Below, piece by piece: positions 49,909 to 59,751 of a stretch of 64,000 bases of DNA (its first letter is position 1; every line of letters starts with the position of its first letter). The translations under genes were made by a program, and so were the position numbers. The DNA lies in assembly GCF_003261055.1 (NCBI RefSeq), contig NZ_CP030073.1, forward strand, positions 8,184,001 to 8,248,000, read 5' to 3'. The notes beneath the pieces were generated by a model. The model was not told the DNA's origin. It was given only the letters and a program-made list of their open reading frames with translations, and did no database searches. Origin of the DNA: Streptomyces cadmiisoli. Lineage in GTDB: Bacteria; Actinomycetota; Actinomycetes; Streptomycetales; Streptomycetaceae.

Positions 49909-52479
49909 ATGCCCTCACATCCGCTGACGCGGCGTCACTTCATCGCGAGCACAGGTGCCGTCACCACGGCTGCCGCCCTCGGAGCCGCCGGCACGGCCAC
50001 CGCCGCCGGTGCCGCGCCGGGGCTCGTCGCACCCGCCGCCGCGGGGCATGTCGCGCACCGCCCGGCGCTCTCCCCGTTCCCCCTGAGCGCGGTGACGCTT
50101 CTCGACGGCCCGTTCCGCGCCAACATGCGCCGAACCTGTGCCTACCTGCTCGCCGTCGACCCCGACCGGCTGCTGCACACCTTCCGCACCAACGTCGGCC
50201 TGCCCTCCACGGCCGAGCCGTGCGGCGGCTGGGAGGCCCCGACGGTGCTGCTGCGCGGCCACACCACCGGGCACCTGCTCTCCGGTCTGGCCCTCGCCCA
50301 CGCCAACACCGGCGACGAGGCCTACGCCGCCAAGGCCCGCGGAATCATCGCCGCGCTCGCCGAGTGCCAGGCGGCCTCACCGGGCGCCGGATTCTCCCCC
50401 GGCTACCTCTCGGCCTTCCCCGAGCAGGTCTTCGACCAGTTGGAGGCCGGGGGCAAGCCCTGGGCGCCGTACTACACGCTCCACAAGATCATGGCGGGGC
50501 TGCTCGACTGCCATCAACTCGTCGGCAGCGCACAGGCGCTGGACGTGCTGCGTGCCATGGCCGACTGGGCCGAGCGGCGCACCGCGGCGCTGCCCCACGC
50601 CACGATGCAATCGGTGCTGAAGGTCGAGTTCGGCGGCATGAACGACGTCCTGACGCGGCTCCACCAGGTCACCGGTGACCCCGTTCCCCTGCGCACCGCG
50701 CGCCGCTTCGACCACGAGGAGGTGTTCGGGCCGCTCGCGGAGGGCCGCGACGAGCTCGCAGGCCGCCACGCCAACACCGAGATCCCGAAGATCGTCGGCG
50801 CGGTGCACGAGTACGAGTCGACCGGCGACCAGCGCTACCTGCGGCTCGCGGAGTACTTCTGGCACACGGTCGTGAACGACCACTCGTACGCCATCGGCGG
50901 CAACTCCAACCAGGAGTTCTTCGGCCCGCCCGGCGAGATCGTCAGCAGGCTCTCCGAGGACACCTGCGAGAACTGCAACAGCTACAACATGCTCAAACTG
51001 GGCCGGCAGCTCTTTCTGCACGACCCGGACACGGCCGCCTACATGGACCACTACGAGTGGACCCTGCTCAACCAGATGCTCGGCGAGCAGGACCCCGACT
51101 CCGCCCACGGCTACGTCACCTACTACACCGGGCTGTGGGCCGGTTCGCAGCGACAGCCCAAGAGCGGGCTCGGCGCCGCCCCCGGCAGCTACAGCAGCGA
51201 CTACGACAACTTCTCCTGCGACCACGGCACCGCGCTGGAGACCCAGACGAAGTTCGCCGACACCGTCTACGCGCACACACGGGACGCCCTGTACGTCAAC
51301 CTCTTCATCCCGTCCGAGGTCCACTGGGACGCACACGGCGTGACGCTCCGGCAGGAGACCCGCTACCCGGACGCCGAGACCGTCCGTCTCACCGTCGTCC
51401 GGGGCGGTGGCCGCTTCGCACTGAAGGTGCGCATCCCCGGCTGGCTCGCCGGACGGGCGACCCTGCGGGTCAACGGCCGCGCGACGGACGCCGGCGCCCG
51501 GCCCGGCCGTTACGCGACCCTCGAACGGCACTGGCGCGCCGGGGACACCGTGGAGCTCGCCCTGCCGATGGAGCTGGTCCGCCGTCCCGCGCCCGACAAC
51601 CCGCACGTCCAGGCGGTCACGTACGGCCCGTTGGTGCTCGCCGGAGCCTTCGGGGAGGTCAAGTCGCCGACGATCCCCGCCCTCGACCCGGCGTCGGTCC
51701 GCAGGGTGCGGTCGGACACGCCCGAGTTCACGGCCGTCGCCGAGGGAGCGGCGGTACCGCTGCTGCCCTTCCACCGGGTCCACCACCAGCGCTACAACGT
51801 CTACTTCGCCGTACCCCCGCGTCGGCGTCCGGCCCGCGAGGTCGCCCGCTTCACCTTCGACCGCGGGGACGGCACCGACACCACCGGGACGTTCCCGGCC
51901 GCCGCCCTGGCCGGTGGCGCCCGGTGGGCCCCGCACGACGCCGGGCGCGACGGCGTCCAGCTCGACGGCGTGGACGGCCATGTCGTCCTGCCGCCCGGAC
52001 TGATCAAGGGACTGGCCGAGCTGACGGTCAGCGCCTGGGTCCGGGTGGACACCCTGGTCAACTCGGCCCGCGTGTTCGATCTCGGCTTCCACAAGGGCAC
52101 GTACCTCTTCCTCGCCGCACGCACCGGCTCCGGCCGTGCCCGCGCCGCCCTGAAGATCGCCGGGATGGAGGGCGAGGACGTCATCGACGCCCAGGGGCCC
52201 CTGGCCCAGGGCCGCTGGACGCACGTCGCCGTGACGCTCGCGGCGGGCGCGCGCGGCCGTACGGGCGGCGGCAGCGGAGTGCTCTACATCGACGGAGCCG
52301 AGGCCGGCCGCAACGACGCGCTGGTGATGAGCCCGCTGCTGCTCGGCGCCACATCCCGCAACTACCTGGGGCGCTCCCAGAACACGATCCACCCCTTCCT
52401 GCACGGCGCGATCGACGACTTCCGCGTCGTCAACCGCGCCCTGTCCCCGACGGAGATCGGCGCCCTCGCCCGCGTCTGA
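49909..52479 (+). CDS. secreted GH127-type beta-L-arabinofuranosidase with LamG-like module
   Basis: 856 residues from ATG 49909 (AAAGGAG upstream). The N terminus L-T-R-R-H-F-I-A-S-T-G is a Tat signal. Residues about 55-640 form the GH127 alpha/alpha barrel and beta domains; C-E-N-C at 353-356 gives the Glu354 and Cys356 expected as zinc ligands, and the usual Cys-Cys pair appears as Cys437-Asp438 in F-S-C-D-H-G-T. Residues about 645-855 are a LamG/concanavalin-like module (H-V-V-L-P-P-G-L, I-D-D-F-R-V-V-N-R-A-L). GH127 enzymes remove beta-L-arabinofuranose from hydroxyproline-rich or pectic polymers. It opens the plus-strand glycosidase operon. Confidence 0.85.
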   Translation: MPSHPLTRRHFIASTGAVTTAAALGAAGTATAAGAAPGLVAPAAAGHVAHRPALSPFPLSAVTLLDGPFRANMRRTCAYLLAVDPDRLLHTFRTNVGLPSTAEPCGGWEAPTVLLRGHTTGHLLSGLALAHANTGDEAYAAKARGIIAALAECQAASPGAGFSPGYLSAFPEQVFDQLEAGGKPWAPYYTLHKIMAGLLDCHQLVGSAQALDVLRAMADWAERRTAALPHATMQSVLKVEFGGMNDVLTRLHQVTGDPVPLRTARRFDHEEVFGPLAEGRDELAGRHANTEIPKIVGAVHEYESTGDQRYLRLAEYFWHTVVNDHSYAIGGNSNQEFFGPPGEIVSRLSEDTCENCNSYNMLKLGRQLFLHDPDTAAYMDHYEWTLLNQMLGEQDPDSAHGYVTYYTGLWAGSQRQPKSGLGAAPGSYSSDYDNFSCDHGTALETQTKFADTVYAHTRDALYVNLFIPSEVHWDAHGVTLRQETRYPDAETVRLTVVRGGGRFALKVRIPGWLAGRATLRVNGRATDAGARPGRYATLERHWRAGDTVELALPMELVRRPAPDNPHVQAVTYGPLVLAGAFGEVKSPTIPALDPASVRRVRSDTPEFTAVAEGAAVPLLPFHRVHHQRYNVYFAVPPRRRPAREVARFTFDRGDGTDTTGTFPAAALAGGARWAPHDAGRDGVQLDGVDGHVVLPPGLIKGLAELTVSAWVRVDTLVNSARVFDLGFHKGTYLFLAARTGSGRARAALKIAGMEGEDVIDAQGPLAQGRWTHVAVTLAAGARGRTGGGSGVLYIDGAEAGRNDALVMSPLLLGATSRNYLGRSQNTIHPFLHGAIDDFRVVNRALSPTEIGALARV

Positions 52480-52519
52480 GTCCCGTCCCCCTTCCCAGCC
52501 GCTGAGGAGCGAGCGCTCG

Positions 52520-55500
52520 ATGTCCACACCCATGCCCGAATTCGACCTGAGCAGACGCACCTTCGTCGTCGCCGCCGGTGCCGCCGCCGCCGCGGTCGGC
52601 GGCACCTTCCCGGCAGCCGCCCACTCCGGCCCCGGGTCCGCCCCCGGGCCGGCCGGGTTCAGCCGTGCCGCCTTCGCCGCCCCGCCCCGCGACAGCCGCC
52701 CCACCGTCTACTGGTACTGGAACGGCCCCGTCACCCACGAGCTGGTCGACCGGCAGATGGCGGACCTGCGTGACAAGGGGATGTACGAGGTCATCCTCTT
52801 CCCCTACGACAACGACGAGATGAAACCGGTCTTCTTCTCCGAGGAGTGGTTCGACGTCGTCGGCCACGTGCTGGAGGAGGCCGAACGCACCGGCATGCGG
52901 GTGTGGATCTTCAACGACAACCACTTCCCCAGCGGACGTGCCGCCTACCTCGTCGCCGAGGGCGGCACCGTCGGCTCCCGTGCCTACCGCCCGCGCCCCG
53001 AACTGCGCCTGAAGGGACTGTGGCGGTCCACGACCGTCGTCGAGGGGCCGGCCCGCGTCGATCTGCGCGAGACGACGGGCGTCGGCGTGACCGCGGGCCG
53101 GCTCGTCGCGGACGCGGCCGTCCTCGCCGGGGCCGCCGTCGTACGCGGGGGAGAGGACTGGACGGACTACGACGTCACCGGCAACGCCAAGACCGAGACC
53201 GGCTCCGTCGGGCTCGTCGTCCGGGCCTCCGCCACCGGCGCCGACGGCTACGCGGTGGAGTTCGACCAGACCGGCGTCGTCACCGTCTTCCGTCTGACGG
53301 GCGGCAGTGCACAGGAACTGGCCAGGAGCAGCCGCACGGACGGCTTCAACCGCACCAAGTTCCACACCTTCGCCGTCCGGGTGCGCGGGACGACGATCTC
53401 CGTCACCCTCGACGGCCGCGACAAGGGCACCGTCACCGACGAGACCCACCCGCGCGGCGGTGTCGGCGTCCGTGCCGTCGACGGTCAGCGCGCCCTCTGG
53501 GAGGACCTGACCGTCACGGCCGCCGACGGCGGCCGGCTGCACGCCTCGGACTTCCAGGACCCGGCATCGGCCGGCGAGTTCCACACCCGGCAGGTTCCCG
53601 CTGCCGCGGCCGCGCCGGTCGCCGCCGCCGCCCGCCCCGTCGGCGTGGCCGACGCCGAGGCGCTGACCGAACTCAGCGCCGACCTGGCGGCCGGGCGTGC
53701 CTGGCAGGTGCCGGCGGGCCGCTGGCAGATCGACCTCTTCGGCGGCGCGACGCTCGTCGACGATTCCCAGGGCTACACCCGCGCCTATCTCGACCTGCTC
53801 GACGACGAACCGGCGGAGCTGCTGCTCGACATGGTGCCGGGCGAGTACCACCGCCGCTTCGGCCGCTACTTCGGCAACGTCGTGCCCGGCTTCTGGGACG
53901 ACGAACCGTTCATCGCCTCCGCCGGCCCGCACCCGTTCAAGCGGCTGCCCTGGTCGCCGACGCTCGCCGCCGCCCTGCGGGAGACCGGCGCCGAGCCGGG
54001 CACGGCGTACGCGAGCGCCTTCGACGACCTCGGCGCGGCGGGGCAGATCCTGCGCGGCAGGTACTGGCGGGCCGTGTCCAACCGGTTCGCCAAGTACTTC
54101 GAGAAGCAGGCCCACTGGTACGCCGACCGCCGCGTTCGGCTCATCACCAACCCGCTCTACGACGAGGCGGGGCCCGCCAAGCGCATCCTGTCCACCGGCG
54201 ACCTGCACAAGGTCAACCAGTGGGCGCAGGTGCCCGGCGGTGACGTCATCACCGCGGAGTACGTGGCGGGGCAACCCACCATGGACCCCCGCAACCCGGC
54301 GTCGGTGGCACACCAGACCGGGCGCGAGCGAGTGGTCATCGAGGCGTTCGGCAACATGGGCTGGCAGGTGGCCCCGGAGTTCGTGCACGCCCTCCTCGGC
54401 GCGTTCGCGGCGCGCGGCTGCAACCTCACCGTGCTGCACGCGCTGTGGACCAACGAGGCGAGGGTGTTCTTCCCGCCGCCCTTCGGCCCCCGCGCACCCT
54501 GGTGGTGGGCGATGCGCCCGGTCGCCGACTGGATCGGCCGTGTCATGGAGGTGGCGCGCGGCGCCTCCGCCGCCCGCAGCGCCCTGCTCCAGCCGCAGCG
54601 CGCGGCCGAGCAACTGGCGGGCACCGCACAGCAGGACGAGCTCGACGACGCGTTCGCCACGGCGGCCTACGCCCTGGAGTCCGCGCAGGTCGACTTCGAC
54701 CTCGTGCACGAGGGCGCGCTCGCCGACGACCCCGACCTGCTGCTCCATGCCCGGGTCCAGGGCGGCCGGCTGGCCGTCGGCCGCGGCCGCTACGACCTGG
54801 TCGTCGTGCCCGAGACGCCCGTGCTGGAGGCGGCGGCCGTCCGTGCGCTGGCCCGCTTCGCCCGCGACGGCGGCACCGTGATCGCCGTCGGCGCCCTGCC
54901 GGAGCGGGAGGCGGACGGCCACGACCGTGAACTGCGCCGCGCCCTCGACGACCTGTTCGGACACCGCCGTGCAGTCCGCGTCGCCGCGGCCGGAGAACTG
55001 GCCCCGCTCACCGGGGAGTTCGCGGCAGCCGTGCTCGAACCGGCCGCGCCCGCCGTACGGGTCCTGCGGACCACCCGCGGCAAGGACATCGCGTTCCTGT
55101 TCAACAACGAGAGCGCCGCCCCCGTCGACACCTGGGCCACGCTTCCGGCGCGCGGAGTACCGGAGTGGTGGTCCCCGGCGGACGGCTCGACGCGTCCCGC
55201 GCCCGTTCATCGCGCCGCCGCGCGGCCCGGCGACGGCGTACGCGTGCCGCTGCGGCTCGGCCCGTACGAGACGATCGCCGTCGTCTTCCGCGACGGCGAC
55301 GGCGAGACCCGGCCCCACCTCACGGAAGCCGGAACACTGCCGGTCACCTCCGTCACCGCGCGCCGCGGGGCACTGCGCGTCGAGGCGGTCGCCACGGCAC
55401 CCGGCACCCACGCCCTCACCGGCACCGACAGCCGCCGCACCTATCGCGGCACCGCGCGCGTCACCGACCCGCTGGAGCCGATCGCGCTCGACGGGGACTG

Positions 55501-55888
55501 GACGCTCACCCTCCACCAGGACGGTGCCCAGCCCGTCGTCCGGCCGCTCGGCAGCTGGAGCGACATCGCCCGGCTGTTCTCCGGCAGCGCCACCTACACC
55601 AAGGACGTCACCCTCGACGCTGCGGTCCTCGCGGGCCGCCGCATCCAGCTCGACCTCGGGACCGTCCGCGAGGTCGCCGAGGTCACCGTCAACGGCACCG
55701 CCCTGCCGCCCGCCCTGTGGACCCCGTACGTCGTCGACGTGACCGACGCACTGCGCCCCGGCACCAATCACCTCGCCGTCCGCGTGTCCAACACCCTCTC
55801 CAACGAGCGCAACAAGCCGCTCCCGTCCGGGCTGCTCGGCCCCGTGTTCCTGCGCCCCCGCCGCCCCGTCACCGTCGACCTGCACTGA
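52520..55888 (+). CDS. secreted GH106-like glycosidase with inserted beta-sandwich
   Basis: 1122 residues from ATG 52520 (GAGGAG upstream), 40 bases after GH127. The Tat motif is L-S-R-R-T-F-V-V-A-A. Y-W-Y-W-N-G-P, with G-M-Y-E-V-I-L-F-P-Y, begins the barrel, and H-F-P-S-G-R follows near 135. Between about 207 and 335 an extra concanavalin-like domain is inserted (W-T-D-Y-D-V-T, V-G-L-V-V-R-A-S, F-H-T-F-A-V-R-V-R-G, V-G-V-R-A-V-D), then the barrel resumes (F-W-D-D-E-P-F, I-E-A-F-G-N-M-G). The end is a jelly roll with V-T-V-N-G-T-A-L-P-P. It is a distant GH106 relative; rhamnosidase activity is a guess. Confidence 0.75.
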   Translation: MSTPMPEFDLSRRTFVVAAGAAAAAVGGTFPAAAHSGPGSAPGPAGFSRAAFAAPPRDSRPTVYWYWNGPVTHELVDRQMADLRDKGMYEVILFPYDNDEMKPVFFSEEWFDVVGHVLEEAERTGMRVWIFNDNHFPSGRAAYLVAEGGTVGSRAYRPRPELRLKGLWRSTTVVEGPARVDLRETTGVGVTAGRLVADAAVLAGAAVVRGGEDWTDYDVTGNAKTETGSVGLVVRASATGADGYAVEFDQTGVVTVFRLTGGSAQELARSSRTDGFNRTKFHTFAVRVRGTTISVTLDGRDKGTVTDETHPRGGVGVRAVDGQRALWEDLTVTAADGGRLHASDFQDPASAGEFHTRQVPAAAAAPVAAAARPVGVADAEALTELSADLAAGRAWQVPAGRWQIDLFGGATLVDDSQGYTRAYLDLLDDEPAELLLDMVPGEYHRRFGRYFGNVVPGFWDDEPFIASAGPHPFKRLPWSPTLAAALRETGAEPGTAYASAFDDLGAAGQILRGRYWRAVSNRFAKYFEKQAHWYADRRVRLITNPLYDEAGPAKRILSTGDLHKVNQWAQVPGGDVITAEYVAGQPTMDPRNPASVAHQTGRERVVIEAFGNMGWQVAPEFVHALLGAFAARGCNLTVLHALWTNEARVFFPPPFGPRAPWWWAMRPVADWIGRVMEVARGASAARSALLQPQRAAEQLAGTAQQDELDDAFATAAYALESAQVDFDLVHEGALADDPDLLLHARVQGGRLAVGRGRYDLVVVPETPVLEAAAVRALARFARDGGTVIAVGALPEREADGHDRELRRALDDLFGHRRAVRVAAAGELAPLTGEFAAAVLEPAAPAVRVLRTTRGKDIAFLFNNESAAPVDTWATLPARGVPEWWSPADGSTRPAPVHRAAARPGDGVRVPLRLGPYETIAVVFRDGDGETRPHLTEAGTLPVTSVTARRGALRVEAVATAPGTHALTGTDSRRTYRGTARVTDPLEPIALDGDWTLTLHQDGAQPVVRPLGSWSDIARLFSGSATYTKDVTLDAAVLAGRRIQLDLGTVREVAEVTVNGTALPPALWTPYVVDVTDALRPGTNHLAVRVSNTLSNERNKPLPSGLLGPVFLRPRRPVTVDLH

Positions 55889-55908
55889 CCCGTATGGAGA
55901 CCACCGGC

Positions 55909-58900
55909 ATGAGTCCACTCGCCAGACCCGCGCTCGTCCTCGCCACCGGGCTGACAGCGCTCGTCACCGTCGTGCCCTCCGCGCTGCCGGCGTCCGCGTC
56001 CGCGTCCGGAGCCGGCGCCACCGCGTCCGCCACCGCGCTGCGCACCCAGCACCTGCGCTCGGCGCTCGGCATCGACGACACCACCCCCGACCTGACCTGG
56101 CAGCTCACCGCGCGCGGCCGGGGCGTCGTCCAGAGCGCCTACCGCATCCAGGCCGCCAGCAGCCGCGAGAAGCTGAAGCAGGGACGGCCCGATCTCTGGG
56201 ACTCCGGCAAGGTCCGCTCGGACCAACCGCGCGCCGTCTACGCCGGCAAGGCGCTGGGCTCCCGCGACCGCGTCCACTGGCGCGTCCAGCTGTGGTCGGG
56301 CGCCCGGACCTCGCAGTGGAGCGACATCTCCGTCTTCGAGACGGGCCTGACCCGCCCCGTGGACTGGTCCGCCCAGTGGATCACCCACGATGCGTGGCGG
56401 CTGAGCGAGCACGCGGTGGAGCCCGTCGTCGTCACCCTGCCGAGGACGACCGCCCGCTACATCCGGCTCGACGTCACCAAGCTGGGGCTGCCGCTGGAGG
56501 ACCAGTGGCGTCTCCAGCTCGGCGAGATCGAGGTCCGCGACTCGACGGCGCCCGACGTGAACCACGCGAAGGGCGCCGCCGTCACCGCGTCCGTGAGCGA
56601 CACCGTACGCAAGATCTGGGAGCCCGCCCTCGCCGTCGACGGACTGACCAACAGCGCCCTCGACCGGGCCGCCGGCTACGCGAGCCCCGCGCACACCGGC
56701 CCCGAGTCGCCCGTCACGCTCACCCTGGACCTGAAGTCGGCCAAGTCCTTCGACCAGGTGCTGCTGTTCCCGCGGGCCGACGTGCTGACCGCCGACGGCC
56801 GCGTGCCGCACTTCCCCGTCGACTACACCGTCTCGACCGCCGAGGCCGCCGACGGCCCCTGGAGCGGGGCTGCGGAGGTCACCGGTCAGCGGGCACCCGA
56901 GCCCTACCTGCCGGCCGGACTCCCGCTGTTCACCAAGGACTTCACCCTCCCCGAGGGCGCCCGCAGCGCCCGCCTCTACCTCGCGGGCCTGGGCATCCAC
57001 GACGCCCGCATCAACGGTGAGCCGGTCGGCGACGCGGTCCTGGAACCCGCCAACACCGACTTCGACGACCGGGTCCAGTACGCCACGTACGACGTCACAC
57101 AGCGGCTGCGGCGCGGCGCCAACTCGCTCGCCGTCGAACTCGGCAACGGCGCCTCCAACGTCGTCAGCACCGCCGACCGCTACCGCAAGTGGTACGGCAA
57201 CTTCAGTGACCCGAAGCTCGTCGCCCAGCTGGAGGTCACCCTGGACGACGGCAGTGTGCGCCGCATCTCCAGCGGTACGGACTGGCGCACCACGCTCGGC
57301 CCGACGACGTCCTCCAACTGGTACGGCGGCGAGGACTACGACGCGCGGCGGGAGATCCCCGGCTGGGACGAGCCGGGCCGCGACCACTCGTCCTGGGCGT
57401 CGGCCGTCGCCCTCGGGCGCCCCGGCGGCGCCGAGGAGCCGGCCACGCTCAGCGCCCGGGAGACCGAGCCGGTCCGGGTGATGGAGACCCTGAAGGGCAC
57501 CGAGGTGCCGGGCGCCGACGGCAGCCGCGTCTTCGACCTCGGACGCAACATCGCGGGCTGGCCGGAGATCACCGTCACCGCGCCCGCGGGCACCGCGGTG
57601 CGCATCTACCCGGCAGAGAGTCTGAAGGACGGACACGCCTTCCAGTCGATCAGCAACGTCGGCGCGCCCCTGTGGGACACCTACACCACCAAGGGCGGGG
57701 GCCGCGCCGAGACCTGGCACCCCCGCTTCAGCTACCACGGCTTCCGCTACCTGGAGCTGAAGGGCCTGCCCGCCGGGGCGACGGTCTCCGTACGCGGCAA
57801 GGTGCTGCACACCGACAACACCAGCGCCGGGACCTTCACCAGCTCCAACGAGCTGATCAACGGCATCCACGGGCTGATCCGGCGCGCCGTCCAGGGCAAC
57901 ATGATGAGCATCCTCACCGACTGCCCCAGTCGCGAGAAGCTCGGCTGGCTGGAGCAGAACCAGCTCGTCTTCCCGACCCTCGCCGCCAACTACGACATGC
58001 GCTCCTACCTGAGGAAGATCGTGCGCGACATGGCCGACGCGCAGACCTCCGAGGGCCTGATCCCGAGCACCGTCCCCGACTACGTCGAACTTGCGGGCGG
58101 CTACCGCAACGACGCCAACTGGGGCGGGGCGTTCGTCCTCGTGCCCTGGCAGCTCTACACCACCTACGGCGACGAGGAGACGCTGCGCACCTACTACCCG
58201 CGGATGAAGCAGTACGTGACCTTCCTGGAGCAGAAGGTCGCGGGCGGCATCCTCGACTACGGCCTCGGCGACTGGATCACCCCCGACCGCACCTTCCCGC
58301 GCGCGGTGGCGGGCACGTACGGCTACTGGCGCGTCGTCGACGGCCTCAGCCGTATCGCGCGCGTGCTCGGTGAGGACGACGACGCCGCGCTGTACCGGGA
58401 GAAGGCGGACACGAGCGCCAAGGCGCTGTCGGACAAGTACTACAACCCGGCCACCGGCGCCTTCGGCGGCGGCGGCCACGGCGCGGAGGCCCTCGCCCTC
58501 GACATGGGCGCCGTGCCCGAGGGTGAACGAGCCCGGCTGCTGGACCATTTCACCCAGTCGGTCGTCGCGGCGGACCATCATCTGATCCTCGGCGAGATAT
58601 CGCTGCCCGCCGCGATCCGGGTGCTGTCCGAGGCGGGCCGTGACGACATCGTGTACGGGATCGCGACCCGCACGACCAGTCCCAGCTACGGCTACCAGGT
58701 CCTCGCCGGCAACACCACGCTGGGCGAGACCTGGGACGGCGGTCCCGGCCAGTCGCAGAACCACTTCATGCTCGGCGCGATCGACGCCTGGTTCACCGGC
58801 CGCCTCGCCGGGATCCAGCAGCGGCCGGGCTCCGTCGGCTACCGTGAACTGCTCATCGACCCCGCGGTGGTGGGTGACCTGACGTCGGCGGGGGGCTCGT

Positions 58901-59136
58901 ACACGACCCCGTACGGAACCGTGCGCACGAAGTGGTCGCGTGAGGGTTCGACCTTCCGACTGGAGGCCGTCGTCCCCGCCGGGACCACGGCGGAGATACA
59001 TGTGCCGGCCGGCTCCGGCAAGGTCCGCGCCGACGGCGGTGCGCGTCTGCTGCGCACGGAGGACGGCACGGCCGTGTACGAAGTCGGGTCCGGTACCTGG
59101 ACGTTCGTCTCGACGGCGGTGCCGAACGGGAGCTGA
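55909..59136 (+). CDS. secreted GH78 alpha-L-rhamnosidase
   Basis: 1075 residues from ATG 55909, chosen because GGAG precedes it; ATG 55894 is 15 bases upstream. A signal peptide (residues 1-33) is followed by the N-terminal Fn3-like domain with H-L-R-S-A-L-G-I-D-D and P-D-L-T-W-Q-L, a discoidin-like insert (about 170-300), the rhamnosidase beta domain (R-L-Y-L-A-G-L-G-I-H-D-A-R-I-N-G), the alpha/alpha barrel with D-C-P-S-R-E-K-L-G-W near 671 and G-E-T-W-D-G-G near 945, and a closing beta domain. GH78 enzymes invert and release L-rhamnose from pectin or flavonoid glycosides. Third gene of the operon, ending at a strong terminator. Confidence 0.9.
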   Translation: MSPLARPALVLATGLTALVTVVPSALPASASASGAGATASATALRTQHLRSALGIDDTTPDLTWQLTARGRGVVQSAYRIQAASSREKLKQGRPDLWDSGKVRSDQPRAVYAGKALGSRDRVHWRVQLWSGARTSQWSDISVFETGLTRPVDWSAQWITHDAWRLSEHAVEPVVVTLPRTTARYIRLDVTKLGLPLEDQWRLQLGEIEVRDSTAPDVNHAKGAAVTASVSDTVRKIWEPALAVDGLTNSALDRAAGYASPAHTGPESPVTLTLDLKSAKSFDQVLLFPRADVLTADGRVPHFPVDYTVSTAEAADGPWSGAAEVTGQRAPEPYLPAGLPLFTKDFTLPEGARSARLYLAGLGIHDARINGEPVGDAVLEPANTDFDDRVQYATYDVTQRLRRGANSLAVELGNGASNVVSTADRYRKWYGNFSDPKLVAQLEVTLDDGSVRRISSGTDWRTTLGPTTSSNWYGGEDYDARREIPGWDEPGRDHSSWASAVALGRPGGAEEPATLSARETEPVRVMETLKGTEVPGADGSRVFDLGRNIAGWPEITVTAPAGTAVRIYPAESLKDGHAFQSISNVGAPLWDTYTTKGGGRAETWHPRFSYHGFRYLELKGLPAGATVSVRGKVLHTDNTSAGTFTSSNELINGIHGLIRRAVQGNMMSILTDCPSREKLGWLEQNQLVFPTLAANYDMRSYLRKIVRDMADAQTSEGLIPSTVPDYVELAGGYRNDANWGGAFVLVPWQLYTTYGDEETLRTYYPRMKQYVTFLEQKVAGGILDYGLGDWITPDRTFPRAVAGTYGYWRVVDGLSRIARVLGEDDDAALYREKADTSAKALSDKYYNPATGAFGGGGHGAEALALDMGAVPEGERARLLDHFTQSVVAADHHLILGEISLPAAIRVLSEAGRDDIVYGIATRTTSPSYGYQVLAGNTTLGETWDGGPGQSQNHFMLGAIDAWFTGRLAGIQQRPGSVGYRELLIDPAVVGDLTSAGGSYTTPYGTVRTKWSREGSTFRLEAVVPAGTTAEIHVPAGSGKVRADGGARLLRTEDGTAVYEVGSGTWTFVSTAVPNGS

Positions 59137-59164
59137 ACCCGTCGGCGCGGTCCGCACGCGCCGG

Positions 59165-59210
59165 CACCGGGCCTCGTCCGCCGCTCACGGGCGGCGGACG
59201 AGGCCCGGTG
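59165..59210. terminator. 20-bp perfect stem-loop between convergent GH78 and cupin genes
   Basis: Arms 59165-59184 and 59191-59210 are exact complements around a six-base loop. It ends four bases before the cupin stop codon and 29 bases after the GH78 stop, so it can serve both directions. Confidence 0.85.
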
Positions 59211-59214
59211 AGTC

Positions 59215-59751
59215 CTATTCGGCCCAGTCGTGCCCGCCGGGCAGCAGCGACATGTTCATTCCGGCGAGCGCCTTCTGGAGCGCGGTGTCGTTCCTCAGCC
59301 GGTTCGCCCATTCCTGCGGGTCGTAGGTGTCCTCGCGCATGCCGTGGTCCACGAAGAACTGCTCCGGTCCGGCGGGGGTGTAGAAGACCATCATCTTCGA
59401 GGGCACGTCGAGGATGTTCTTGAAGCCGTGACGCGTGCCGTGGGGGATGTACACGAAGTCGCCCGGCCCGGCTTCGAAGGTCTGGTCGCCGTTGATGAAC
59501 CGGAACCGACCCGAGAGGATGAGGAAGGCCTCGTCCTCCTGCCGGTGCGTGTGCGGCACGTTGCCGAACCGCGGCGCGACGGTGCCCTCCATGACACCGA
59601 GCCGGCCGTTGCTCTGAGCCCCCGTCACCCTGACCGCGAAACGCTCCTCACCGGTCAGGCGGACGATCCCCTCCTCGTTGCGTACGACGAAGCCGTCGGC
59701 GGAGGTCCAGACCGGGTCGTCCTTGTCCGGTACGGCGAAATTGAACGTCAT
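59215..59751 (-). CDS. monocupin protein, quercetin 2,3-dioxygenase-like
   Basis: 178 residues from ATG 59751 (GGAG upstream). Both cupin motifs are complete: G-x5-H-x-H-x4-E-x6-G with His67, His69 and Glu74, and G-x5-P-x-G-x2-H-x3-N with His108, giving a 3-His-1-Glu metal site. The length and the F-V-D-H-G-M stretch after the second motif resemble Streptomyces monocupin quercetinases, which cleave quercetin using Ni or Co. Standing next to rhamnosidases that can strip flavonoid glycosides supports this reading but does not prove it, since many small cupins have other substrates. It is convergent with GH78 and divergent from the methyltransferase at 60058. Confidence 0.75.
   Translation of the reverse strand: MTFNFAVPDKDDPVWTSADGFVVRNEEGIVRLTGEERFAVRVTGAQSNGRLGVMEGTVAPRFGNVPHTHRQEDEAFLILSGRFRFINGDQTFEAGPGDFVYIPHGTRHGFKNILDVPSKMMVFYTPAGPEQFFVDHGMREDTYDPQEWANRLRNDTALQKALAGMNMSLLPGGHDWAE

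Noticed and set aside
52430..55918. 1162-codon open frame on the minus strand
   Set aside because: It mirrors the plus-strand GH106-like gene, a result of extreme third-position G/C bias. It has no ribosome binding site and no family motifs, while the plus strand has a Tat signal and conserved domains.
55768..59157. 1129-codon open frame antisense to GH78
   Set aside because: The plus strand has the full GH78 domain set; the antisense product is low-complexity Gly/Ala/Val/Arg.
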